A stretch of DNA of 8,515 nt. Source: JACOTK01 sp038256565 (GTDB taxonomy: Bacteria; Actinomycetota; Acidimicrobiia; Acidimicrobiales; CADCSY01). Of the stretch, positions 1 to 6,830 are shown piece after piece. The stretch lies in contig JBBSKG010000104.1 of NCBI GenBank assembly GCA_038256565.1, positions 1 to 8,515 of the forward strand, written 5' to 3'. Numbering within the stretch: the first letter of the stretch is position 1; every line of letters starts with the position of its first letter. Below the pieces are notes generated by a model that saw only the letters and a list, made by a program, of their open reading frames with translations, made no database searches and was not told the DNA's origin. A program made the translations under genes and the position numbers.

Positions 1-158
1 CTTTGTCGAAGGGTCCAACCCGTTGGCGTGGTGATGGTGGTGTTCGAGCCCTGTCCGACGCTGAGCGTTGCGATCACCACGTCGCCAATATTGGTATCGA
101 CGGGAAGCGCAATGGAAAGCGACCAAACCGCTATGGCGGCCGAGGTTGCAGAACTCGC
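1..158 (-). other. Beta-rich module after the YD repeats (cut by window edge)
   Basis: From residue 1815 the YD pattern stops and is replaced by a serine/alanine/threonine-rich start followed by SLSIALPVDTNIGDVVIATL and TTITTPTGWTLRQ. This pattern (alternating hydrophobic strands, a GDVVIA segment, then a TPTGWT turn) resembles a beta-sandwich module that I recall from actinobacterial secreted and phage-like proteins. It follows directly after RIVERSVVEPEIVTRRG, the position where an RHS protein normally continues its core. Its full extent and what follows are outside the window. Confidence 0.5.
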
Positions 159-3100
159 CCCTCTCCTTGTGACGATCTCGGGCTCGACTACGCTTCGCTC
201 CACGATGCGATCGGTGCCGTCTCGCTTGTAGGAAACGACCTGGTCGCCAACGGTTGATTTCATGTGGCGATCGGATCCGTCATAGGCGAGGAGGCTGCGT
301 CCGAGTTCGGTGGTGTTGCCATGGCTGTCGTAGGTGACGGTGCCAATGGTTGGATCGGACGGATTGGACATCAGGCGATCCGCGTTGTCGTAGCAGTTGG
401 TCTTGGTCACCCCGTTGTCGATGGTGGCGGTGCGGTTAGTGTTTGCTCCCGCCTGGACGAGGGGTCCACAGCCTCCGGAGCTGTCGTACTGATAGCTCAG
501 GTCGTGGCCGGCGACCTTGGCGTTGATGAGCCTTCCCACCCCGTCGTAGGTGAAGTTGTTGCCGGCAAAGGCATCCACGCCGTCGATGACCTGATCTTGC
601 ACCCGACCCGAGGCAACGCCGTAGGTGAGGGCATCGGTGCTGGTCCAGGTGTCGGCCTTGGCCCAAGTGGTGTTGTTCTGTCGACCGTAGGCGTCGTAGG
701 TGAAGGCGCCCGTGGTGCTGTTTGCCCCGTTTCCAGCTCCCGAGGGATAGCCAACACCGGTCAAGCGCCCAGAATTGTCATAGGTCGGGGTGGCCATGGC
801 CACCCCGTCGAGGCTCTGGCCTGTTGGCCGCCCCGCCGGGTCGTAGGTGAAGCTCTCGGCACCCTTGGGACCGTTGGTGGCAATGAGTCGACCGGGTTGA
901 TCGTAGGTCGAGGTCGTGGTCTTGTTCCACACATCGGTGTAGGAGACCGTGCGGGCCAACATGTCGATCGTGGAGCTGATCGTGCCCGTCGGATCGGTCA
1001 GTGAACTGTTGAGCGGGTTGGCCCCAACAGCATGGTTCGAACTCACCGTGCGCGCCGGTGAGGTGGCACTGGCGGGGATGGTTCGAGAGGTCACCCTCCC
1101 CCGTGTGTCGTAGGTGACACAGCTCCAGGGCTCGGTATTGACCCTGGAGGCCACCACTCGTCCCGAGTTGTCATAGACCTGCTCGGTGCTTCGAGGGCTC
1201 TGTGGACCTGTTCCATCGGGGTCGGGAGCCGTGGAGGATTTCAGGAACCCTGCCTGGGACACCGCTGGTGAACCACTCACACACGGGTTGGCTCTTGACT
1301 CGGTGGCACCGTAATAGGCGTAACTCCAGGTGTTGCCTGCGGGCAAGGTGCGAGAGATGCGACGCAAGAAGCCCGCTCCGGGTGCCTCGTAGCCCGTCGA
1401 GGTGGTCAGACCGAGCCCGCCGTGATCAGCAATCACCTGGGTCGGCAGGCCGAGATAGGGATATTGGAAATTGGTTCTCGTGACCTTGCCCTCAGGCGAT
1501 GTCGAGGAAGTGGCCAGGCCATAACGAGGGGTGAGCAAGTTGTTGGGAACGGTTGCCCATGACCCACCCGGTGGGCGCCACGCCATGTACATGTGCGCAT
1601 TTGCGCTGACATCGACGAAGTCGATGCGGATGCGATGACGAGAGCCGGGGGTGGTGTTGTTCACGTTGCCCAACGAGGCTTGGCGAAGCCCGCCACCGGG
1701 GTCACCCCAGGCGTCGCTGACCAAGATGTCGTCGACCCAAAGTCGCACCGCGGAGTCAGAGTGCATCTGCATCTGGTAGTTCCCCGCACTGGGCATGGTC
1801 AGCTCACCGGTGAGGCGCACGCCCCAGTTGTCGGTGACCCCAAGGCCAGCGGGGGCTCCCGCTCCCCAGTTCAAGTCGTAGACGCCTGCGGCGGAGCCTC
1901 CTTCGGCCCCGTGCACCTTGGGCGAGCCCACGATGGCCCCAACCGCCCAATAGGCGCCTTGGAGTCCATACATACCCTCGTCGTAGCGAGTCGTCGCGTA
2001 GGGAACCGCCCCGGTGTTGTTCGGACGGTTGTCGCCGCCGTAGAAACCCAATGGCGCCGGGCCATAGGACTCGGTGGGACGCCCCGCGTGATCATAAAAG
2101 GTGGTGGATTTCAGGCCTCGGATGTCGCTCGCCGCGACGACCTGGTCCTTGTTGTCCCACTGTTTGGTCGAGGCCTTCGCCGTTGCGTCGACATCGCTCA
2201 GTTGACGCAACTCGCCGTCATAGGTGACCCGTCGGGCATAACCGGTGGGCATAGAGGCGCCGGCGACCATGACATGGGTCTCGCCTGTGCCATAGGCATA
2301 GGAGCGGCTTGGACGAGCGGCGCCCGGTGAGGGGGTGGGCAACTCGACATTGGTCACACGACCGTTTCCGTCGGATGTAAAGGTGGTGATCTCCCGAACG
2401 GTGATATCACCATTGGCACGAATGCCCGACGACGCGACGTCGTAGCCGAGCGGGTCACGGATCGACTGCAGGAATCCATTGACATAACCAAGCTGATAGA
2501 TCGAGGTGCCCGGGTTTTCGAACTGGGTCAGATAGCCGTTGGTGTAGGACAACTTGGTCTCGGTGCCATCCCAGTAGCTCACCCGACACAACATGGCTGC
2601 CGGTGCGTTGTGCGCGCCTGGGCACTCGGGCTGTCCGCCGTAGAAGAGTTCGATGGAGCGCCCCGACACCGGGTCGGTCATGCGTTGGAGTCTCGGCGGC
2701 GATCCGCCCCAGGTGTAAATGGGTGCAGCGGGTCTGCGGTCATCGGTGGTGGAGGTAACTGCCAGCAGATGACCGGCGAGGGTGAATAGATACGTGCGCC
2801 CATCGGTGTCCTGGAAGGTGTAGTGGGAGGGATCGAGCGACAAGACCCCGTCCTCGCCCTTGGGAGGGGTAAAACCCGAGCCCGTTCGCTTGTACTCATG
2901 GGTGTCACCACCGACGCCCTTGAGGATCACCGCTGTGTCGGTTACCTGTGCGGAGGCATAGCCCAGGTTGCCGTCAAGATCAGCCGACATGGTCCAACGC
3001 GGCGGCATCGACTCAGGCGAGGATGTCAGCCATGAGGAAGGAACGGGATACTGCTCGGCCACCGATTGATCGGGGTTGCGCCGAATCGCCCACAACTGCA

Positions 3101-5600
3101 CTGAGGCATAACCGCCGTCCTCGAAGTACTCCATGCGGATCGGGCGGGCGACGCCCGCGCTGAACTCGGCCGTGGCGCTCGAGAGCAATGGACCCGCACC
3201 TTGTGGTTGCCACGACGAGAGCAGCGGAGCCGAGTCGGGGGCGTTGTCGAGAAAGATGCGCACCCCGTCATCGCTGATGGTTCCGAGCGACCACGAACCG
3301 GTGGTGGGCATGGTGATCCAGCCGGTCCAGCGTGCCATGAAGTTGTCGACATTGACCGCCCACGACGGGCGATCAAGACCCCAATCGAAGAGAACCTGGG
3401 AGTCGAGGCGGGTCATGACCGCTGGCTCGTCAAAAGCGTTGTTGCCATTTTCGTCGGGGTAATACGAGCCCATGAGGCCGTTGCGAGGAGGCGCCTTGGA
3501 GTTGTAGGTCATGGTGAGCCCGACATTGCCACCCACGCTCGACATGGACTTGGTGGCCAACGAGGCAGTGAGGTTCCCCGTTGCCAGGTTCACCCCGGCG
3601 ACACCCACGCCATCCATGGGACTTGGCGTTGCCGACCCAAGGCGCAGATCGACCTTGAGCGACCACACCCAGTTCGGATTCGTCGTGAACTGAGGGTTGT
3701 TCCATAAATGTTGCGCATATTGCTCGTTTGTCAATCCGCCTTGAGGTTTCAAATCGGCCGTGTAGACATGCCAGTAATAAGTAACGCCGTCTTGTAGGGA
3801 GCCCGCTGGCACAGTCCAGATATTTTGGCCAGGCATCCAGCCTGAGTTCATCACTTGGCCTGACTCGGCGTCAGCACCGGTGGTGACTCGAAAGAAGTAA
3901 TAGACCTGATCACCATCAGGGTCAGAAGAAGGATGTACCGCAAGCGTGGGAGAGGTCGTGGCAACCACCGACTCAGGGCTGGGCCAGGCAGGGTTGGCCA
4001 TGGTGGGGCGATGACCAAGCGACAAATAGAGCCTTGGCGGAACCCACGAGGCAGAGGACCCGAAACGCTTCCAAAAGGCGTGATCGGCCTCACTTCCTGC
4101 CGACAAGGTCACGCCGTAGTTGGGTTGGCCGTCTGTGATCCACCGAGACGCGATCCGGGTCATGTCGGTGACGACTATCCCCGATTCATCACCACAGTTG
4201 GTATAGGGATTCGAGGTCTCGAACTCGGTGGTGACCGGTGGCAAACTCGCCCAGGTCGTGTCCGGGTTCCAGTGCGCCAGGTTCCGCCGCACCAGAGTTG
4301 GCCGGGCGTCATCACAGACGACCGCTCCGTAATGCCACAGGTGCAGATGGGCTGCATTGACGTCGTAGCCACCAAGATCGGAGAGGTCGAAGGTAACCAA
4401 TGAGCGATAGAGCAGGCCGCTCGTGGGGTTCCAACCAGCAATCATCTCTGGATTTCCCCAACCGTTTCCTCCACCAGAATCAACCATCTTGGCCCCGGCA
4501 TAACTTGCATTAGCTGAACGCTCAACAGCTGGGTCAATTACGATTGGAAACTTCCGGGCACCATCTCCTAACCATGTTTTATCAACCAGAACACGAGCTA
4601 TAGCAACATTTCCATCTTGGCTTACAAGTTCCATCGAAGCACTTGATAGCGATGGTGGCGAAGCGCTATCGCTTACTAAGCCACCGACCCATCTGCCTTG
4701 GATGGCTCCTGTTCCATCGAGTAGTTCAACCATGTCTTTGCCTTGGCGAGCACTCCAGCCCTGCGGGAGGGTTAGGCGCTCTATCAATTCACCATTAGCA
4801 ACTTGTGTTGCCATTGATGCATCACCAAGTGTGTAAGTGGTCTTAACCCCTGAGGTGGTTGGCATCAATGAAACCGACAGGCCCTTTTTGCCAGCAAAGT
4901 CAAGCTTGCCTGGCTCTTTAGTGGGCATTGCAGACAATTCTTCGACTTTGGCCTTGTCTTGTGGCGAATAACCCTCGGTGGCGGGGTCTTTGATTGGCTT
5001 TGGCCCAGCGACTGTTGCCTTTGTTCCCTCTACTAAGGCGTCTAGTCCAAGGCCCAGAACTACACCTTCGCCAAAGGTGATCTCAGCTGTTGGCAAAGAA
5101 GGCGTTATCTCATCACGAAAGGCAACCTCTACTGGAGAAACCTGGGTGCGTAAGAGCCCACCTGGACCACGTTGCAATGAGAGATCGAATGGAACCCATT
5201 TGCCGGACTTGTCCTTCAATCGAACCGGGCCAGCGGTTGCAATTGCATTTAATGAACCGTCTTTGCTTCGTAGCACTCGACGAGATTCGTTTGTCATCTC
5301 ATCAACGCCAGTTGCTTGAGGGTCAACCCTGCCCGCTGTTTTATTTTTGTCCTTGGCACTTACGACTCCTGGGCCGCCCTGTTTTCCAGATGGACCTGCA
5401 GGCATGTTTTCAAAGATGCCCTCTGGCTTTTCTCTCTTGGGCTCAGGAGCTTTGCCCTTAACACCTAAAGGCTCTACCTCGACTGGCTTGGAAGGAGCCG
5501 CCGCATCGAGTGGCAATGGGACCAACACGCCTGCCAGCAATGTCACGCTAAGGGCAGTTAAGCCAACACGAAACGAACCCTTGCCCAGACCACCAAACAT
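1..5600 (-). CDS. Giant secreted RHS/YD-repeat protein with DNRLRE and two PA14 domains (3' end outside window)
   Basis: A stop-free frame runs from the ATG at 5600-5598 to the left edge: 1,866 codons, C-terminus missing. The start is chosen because GGGGAG lies 5 bases upstream and a good signal peptide follows. Domains by residue: signal peptide 1-35; beta-rich N-terminal region about 100-355 (includes GPVRLKDKSGKWVPFDLSL); DNRLRE-type domain about 356-530; fibronectin-like stretch and the VNLATGN segment to about 700; PA14 domain 708-842; RHS stretch 845-1190; second PA14 about 1195-1365; YD-repeat core about 1370-1812 with many TYDxxGR motifs; start of a further beta-rich module from 1815. 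In known RHS proteins the YD repeats form a shell enclosing a C-terminal toxin or variable domain; none is visible here because that end is cut off. Role is inferred as an exported, possibly contact- or competition-related protein. Codon usage changes abruptly at about residue 390. The frame was checked at eleven points along its length and is continuous. Confidence 0.9.
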   Translation of the reverse strand, partial: MFGGLGKGSFRVGLTALSVTLLAGVLVPLPLDAAAPSKPVEVEPLGVKGKAPEPKREKPEGIFENMPAGPSGKQGGPGVVSAKDKNKTAGRVDPQATGVDEMTNESRRVLRSKDGSLNAIATAGPVRLKDKSGKWVPFDLSLQRGPGGLLRTQVSPVEVAFRDEITPSLPTAEITFGEGVVLGLGLDALVEGTKATVAGPKPIKDPATEGYSPQDKAKVEELSAMPTKEPGKLDFAGKKGLSVSLMPTTSGVKTTYTLGDASMATQVANGELIERLTLPQGWSARQGKDMVELLDGTGAIQGRWVGGLVSDSASPPSLSSASMELVSQDGNVAIARVLVDKTWLGDGARKFPIVIDPAVERSANASYAGAKMVDSGGGNGWGNPEMIAGWNPTSGLLYRSLVTFDLSDLGGYDVNAAHLHLWHYGAVVCDDARPTLVRRNLAHWNPDTTWASLPPVTTEFETSNPYTNCGDESGIVVTDMTRIASRWITDGQPNYGVTLSAGSEADHAFWKRFGSSASWVPPRLYLSLGHRPTMANPAWPSPESVVATTSPTLAVHPSSDPDGDQVYYFFRVTTGADAESGQVMNSGWMPGQNIWTVPAGSLQDGVTYYWHVYTADLKPQGGLTNEQYAQHLWNNPQFTTNPNWVWSLKVDLRLGSATPSPMDGVGVAGVNLATGNLTASLATKSMSSVGGNVGLTMTYNSKAPPRNGLMGSYYPDENGNNAFDEPAVMTRLDSQVLFDWGLDRPSWAVNVDNFMARWTGWITMPTTGSWSLGTISDDGVRIFLDNAPDSAPLLSSWQPQGAGPLLSSATAEFSAGVARPIRMEYFEDGGYASVQLWAIRRNPDQSVAEQYPVPSSWLTSSPESMPPRWTMSADLDGNLGYASAQVTDTAVILKGVGGDTHEYKRTGSGFTPPKGEDGVLSLDPSHYTFQDTDGRTYLFTLAGHLLAVTSTTDDRRPAAPIYTWGGSPPRLQRMTDPVSGRSIELFYGGQPECPGAHNAPAAMLCRVSYWDGTETKLSYTNGYLTQFENPGTSIYQLGYVNGFLQSIRDPLGYDVASSGIRANGDITVREITTFTSDGNGRVTNVELPTPSPGAARPSRSYAYGTGETHVMVAGASMPTGYARRVTYDGELRQLSDVDATAKASTKQWDNKDQVVAASDIRGLKSTTFYDHAGRPTESYGPAPLGFYGGDNRPNNTGAVPYATTRYDEGMYGLQGAYWAVGAIVGSPKVHGAEGGSAAGVYDLNWGAGAPAGLGVTDNWGVRLTGELTMPSAGNYQMQMHSDSAVRLWVDDILVSDAWGDPGGGLRQASLGNVNNTTPGSRHRIRIDFVDVSANAHMYMAWRPPGGSWATVPNNLLTPRYGLATSSTSPEGKVTRTNFQYPYLGLPTQVIADHGGLGLTTSTGYEAPGAGFLRRISRTLPAGNTWSYAYYGATESRANPCVSGSPAVSQAGFLKSSTAPDPDGTGPQSPRSTEQVYDNSGRVVASRVNTEPWSCVTYDTRGRVTSRTIPASATSPARTVSSNHAVGANPLNSSLTDPTGTISSTIDMLARTVSYTDVWNKTTTSTYDQPGRLIATNGPKGAESFTYDPAGRPTGQSLDGVAMATPTYDNSGRLTGVGYPSGAGNGANSTTGAFTYDAYGRQNNTTWAKADTWTSTDALTYGVASGRVQDQVIDGVDAFAGNNFTYDGVGRLINAKVAGHDLSYQYDSSGGCGPLVQAGANTNRTATIDNGVTKTNCYDNADRLMSNPSDPTIGTVTYDSHGNTTELGRSLLAYDGSDRHMKSTVGDQVVSYKRDGTDRIVERSVVEPEIVTRRGASSATSAAIAVWSLSIALPVDTNIGDVVIATLSVGQGSNTTITTPTGWTLRQ
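159..1493 (-). other. YD-repeat core of the RHS protein
   Basis: About residues 1370-1814. Repeats of the form (F/V/T)TYDxxGR(L/V/P) are plain, for example TYDQPGRLIATNGP, FTYDPAGRPTGQSLDG, TYDNSGRLTGVGYPSG, FTYDAYGRQNNTT, FTYDGVGRLINAKV and VTYDSHGNTTELGR. At DNA level the sense 10-mer TCACCTACGA, encoding (F/V)TYD, recurs exactly at 328-337, 544-553, 694-703, 841-850 and 1108-1117. In solved RHS-family structures such repeats wind into a hollow beta-shell. An earlier, less regular RHS stretch lies at about 2033-3068, with motifs such as VTYDGELRQLSDVDA and TTFYDHAGRPTES. Confidence 0.85.
1506..2018 (-). other. Second, divergent PA14-like domain inserted in the RHS core
   Basis: About residues 1195-1365. 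Core segments are YDEGMYGLQGAYW, NWGVRLTGELTMPSAGNY, the MHSDSAVRLWVDD strand (equivalent to SDDGVRIFLD in the first copy) and RHRIRIDFVDVSANAHMYMAW. It has an extra segment (about 1220-1250) relative to the first copy and sits between two RHS/YD stretches. The two copies are only distantly alike, so a recent internal duplication is unlikely. Boundaries are approximate. Confidence 0.75.
3075..3479 (-). other. First PA14 domain of the RHS protein
   Basis: About residues 708-842. It begins with GLMGSYYPD, continues with DNFMARWTGWITMPTTGSW and the characteristic TISDDGVRIFLD strand, and closes with RPIRMEYFEDGGYASVQLW. PA14 is a beta-barrel module named from anthrax protective antigen and is common in secreted adhesins, glycosidases and toxins, often as a carbohydrate-binding unit. 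Placed just before the first RHS stretch. Confidence 0.85.
4011..4535 (-). other. DNRLRE-type (carbohydrate-binding-like) domain of the RHS protein
   Basis: About residues 356-530. It follows the segment FPIVIDPAV, which typically precedes this domain in actinobacterial RHS proteins, and contains LLYRSLVTFDLSDL, the ATLHLW-like strand AAHLHLW, and the closing WITDGQPNYGVTLSAG and PRLYLSLG strands. The family is a beta-sandwich found on secreted and wall-associated proteins and is thought to bind glycans or other surface partners. The compositional break of the gene (about residue 390) falls inside this domain, yet the domain still reads through without loss of its core strands. Confidence 0.7.
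5496..5600 (-). other. Sec-type signal peptide of the RHS protein
   Basis: Residues 1-35 show a basic n-region (K7, R11), a hydrophobic core from about V12 to L31 (VGLTALSVTLLAGVLVPLPL) and an AAA end at 33-35 that fits signal peptidase I, followed by a charged, proline-rich stretch (PSKPVEVEP). No lipobox cysteine and no twin-arginine motif are present, so general Sec export is the simplest reading. The exact cleavage site is a prediction. Confidence 0.75.
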
Positions 5601-5605
5601 GACCA

Positions 5606-5611
5606 CTCCCC
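5606..5611 (-). promoter_or_regulatory. Ribosome binding site of the RHS gene
   Basis: Sense sequence GGGGAG ends 5 bases before the ATG at 5600. This supports ATG over the in-frame GTG two codons upstream, which would leave almost no spacing to this site. Confidence 0.65.
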
Positions 5612-5635
5612 ACCACTTGGAAATAGAACTTGCGC

Positions 5636-5667
5636 ACAGTACCCGGACCCCCCCCCACAGCGGTCAA
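5636..5667 (-). promoter_or_regulatory. Candidate promoter of the RHS gene with a poly-G spacer
   Basis: On the minus strand TTGACC (5667-5662) is a strong -35 match and TACTGT (5641-5636) fits the TANNNT -10 pattern of actinobacterial vegetative promoters. The spacer is 20 bases (5661-5642), about three longer than optimal, and contains nine consecutive G. Transcription would start near 5629 and leave a leader of about 30 bases before the ATG. The boxes were found by eye. The rest of the 151-base gap (5601-5751) shows no convincing terminator for the DUF3866 gene upstream. Confidence 0.4.
5648..5656 (-). repeat. Homopolymer of nine G (sense strand) in the promoter spacer
   Basis: The plus strand shows nine uninterrupted C at 5648-5656. 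I saw no other homopolymer this long in the window. It lies between the candidate -35 and -10 boxes of the RHS gene. Long G/C runs are prone to slipped-strand length change and also to sequencing error. Confidence 0.9.
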
Positions 5668-5751
5668 ATTGAGAGAAAAATTCCTGGTTATTCGCCGTCG
5701 CTGATTTTGTGAGCCTGAAGGTCTCGACACGTCACGGCCGCAAGCAGCGGG

Positions 5752-6822
5752 TTAGAGCGATGCAGCAAAAGCCCCTGCTGCACCAGCGACGGCGAAAAAT
5801 CCAGGGTCAACGTCAGGACCTCTGCCCATAGAAGTGACAATGAGGTCTGATTCTGCGAGTAAGGCGCTTATGTCAGGGGTGTCGATTGAACAAACACGAT
5901 GGCGTTCGGTAATGCCAGCTCGTTCAAGGTCAGCTCGAACAGGTGCTTCCCACGGACCGATCGGCACGGGAACCGTGACTCGTTCATGAGTTGCTAGAGA
6001 AAGCGCAGTCAGGCTGTGATGACTAACACCTTGATGACGCAGGCGTTGATCGGCCTGAGAAAAACGCAGAGCAGCGATTGGACGCCCGCCAAGCCATGCC
6101 ACGGTATCGAGAATGGGCCCGGCCTCTAAGGCCGAATAACCAAGACGTGTGGCGGTGCCCACTACCCCGGGACCCATTGCGACAATCGTTATGTCGGCAC
6201 CAGCAACATGGCGAGCTGCTACCAGAGCAGAAGCGACGTTTACAGCCTCGTGATCTCCTCCAAATGCCTGCCCAGCAGTAATGGTCACATTGATCAGTTC
6301 ACGACTAACAAGATCATCAACGAGATCAGAAAGCGCCAGTGGCAAGGCTGCGCCATCTGTCATTACATAGGCAATCTGAGCATCAGGAAGTAGGTGACGA
6401 ATAGCTACAGCCACACAGGCCACTTGGCTATGCAGGCCACATACAACGACTGCCATGTCATCGACATCATCTACCTCGGCCAAAGATTCACCGTGCAACT
6501 CTTCAACAGATCCCGTATCGGCCTGGAGGCTGGAGTAGCGCAATTTCATGATGTGTCCGGGGCCTGGAGAAACAAACTCGGCATTGGAGAGGTTCCAATG
6601 CACAACGTGCCAACCCCCAGTGCCCAAACCAAGTTCGACCGCTGTGGTGTTTAGGACTATCTCATCGCCGATAGCCACCGCACCGGTGAGGCTGGTCAGT
6701 GCATAGGCATTGGCCGTTTCACTCTCACCTGTTTCGCTCTCACCTATTACGACTTGAAGACGTTGCAACCCGTGTCGTTCCGCCGTTATCGCCACAACCT
6801 TGGCCTTTCGAAACGACGGCAT
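5752..6822 (-). CDS. DUF3866 family protein, encoded directly downstream of pafA
   Basis: A complete 356-residue protein recognised as DUF3866 from the segments WHVVHWNLSNAEF (71-83), GPGHIMKLRYSSLQ (87-100), VAMGPGVVGTATRLGYSALE (214-233) and GGRPIAALRFSQADQRLRHQ (245-264), followed by GVSHHSLTALS. The last block, with its arginines and paired histidines, is the most conserved part of the family as I remember it. There is no signal peptide or clear membrane segment, so it is probably cytoplasmic. The reaction is unknown. The start ATG is 4 bases after the pafA stop and lacks a clear Shine-Dalgarno sequence, so translation probably depends on ribosomes finishing pafA. Linkage to the proteasome genes suggests, but does not prove, a connected role. 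The protein carries a small tandem duplication (GESETGESET, residues 27-36). Confidence 0.92.
   Translation of the reverse strand: MPSFRKAKVVAITAERHGLQRLQVVIGESETGESETANAYALTSLTGAVAIGDEIVLNTTAVELGLGTGGWHVVHWNLSNAEFVSPGPGHIMKLRYSSLQADTGSVEELHGESLAEVDDVDDMAVVVCGLHSQVACVAVAIRHLLPDAQIAYVMTDGAALPLALSDLVDDLVSRELINVTITAGQAFGGDHEAVNVASALVAARHVAGADITIVAMGPGVVGTATRLGYSALEAGPILDTVAWLGGRPIAALRFSQADQRLRHQGVSHHSLTALSLATHERVTVPVPIGPWEAPVRADLERAGITERHRVCSIDTPDISALLAESDLIVTSMGRGPDVDPGFFAVAGAAGAFAASL
6716..6745 (-). repeat. Two tandem 15-base units inside the DUF3866 gene
   Basis: Plus-strand units 6716-6730 and 6731-6745 (gtttcactctcacct and gtttcgctctcacct) match at 14 of 15 bases and are directly adjacent. 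They encode GESET twice and keep the frame. The repeat lies in what looks like a surface loop before the NAYALTSLTG strand, so it is probably neutral. Confidence 0.85.
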
Positions 6823-6830
6823 AGCGCTAT
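6821..6830. other. Perfect 10-base palindrome across the pafA stop and DUF3866 start
   Basis: The sequence atagcgctat is its own reverse complement and covers the pafA stop codon, the 4-base gap and part of the next ATG. It could form only a small structure and may be chance, but it is the whole junction where reinitiation must occur. Confidence 0.5.

Noticed and set aside
1..175. Possible frameshift at the end of the YD repeats
   Set aside because: The loss of YD motifs first suggested a frame change. Codon positions checked from 5600 down to 5 stay in one frame, and the sequence after the junction is a coherent beta-rich module in that same frame.
264..1004. Long open frame on the plus strand opposite the RHS gene
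   Set aside because: Its protein is a valine/glycine-rich string with no recognisable domain. It is the antisense shadow of YD-repeat codons such as ACC TAC GAC, and the minus-strand frame has clear RHS domains.
328..1117. Short direct repeats (tcgtaggtga, five exact copies) as a possible repeat array
   Set aside because: The spacing is irregular and each copy encodes (F/V)TYD in the RHS frame, so they are coding repeats and not a CRISPR or iteron array.
1593..2330. Second long plus-strand open frame, opposite the second PA14 domain
   Set aside because: It has the same low-information composition, no ribosome binding site that stands out and no recognisable motif. The minus-strand PA14 reading explains the sequence.
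3933..4403. Plus-strand open frame of 156 codons
   Set aside because: It lies wholly opposite the DNRLRE and fibronectin-like region, which reads convincingly on the minus strand. High GC in this part produces long antisense frames.
5676..5750. Possible terminator after the DUF3866 gene (small hairpin 5738-5750, T run near 5678-5682)
   Set aside because: The stem is only 4 base pairs and the T run is over 50 bases downstream, so the two do not form one intrinsic terminator.
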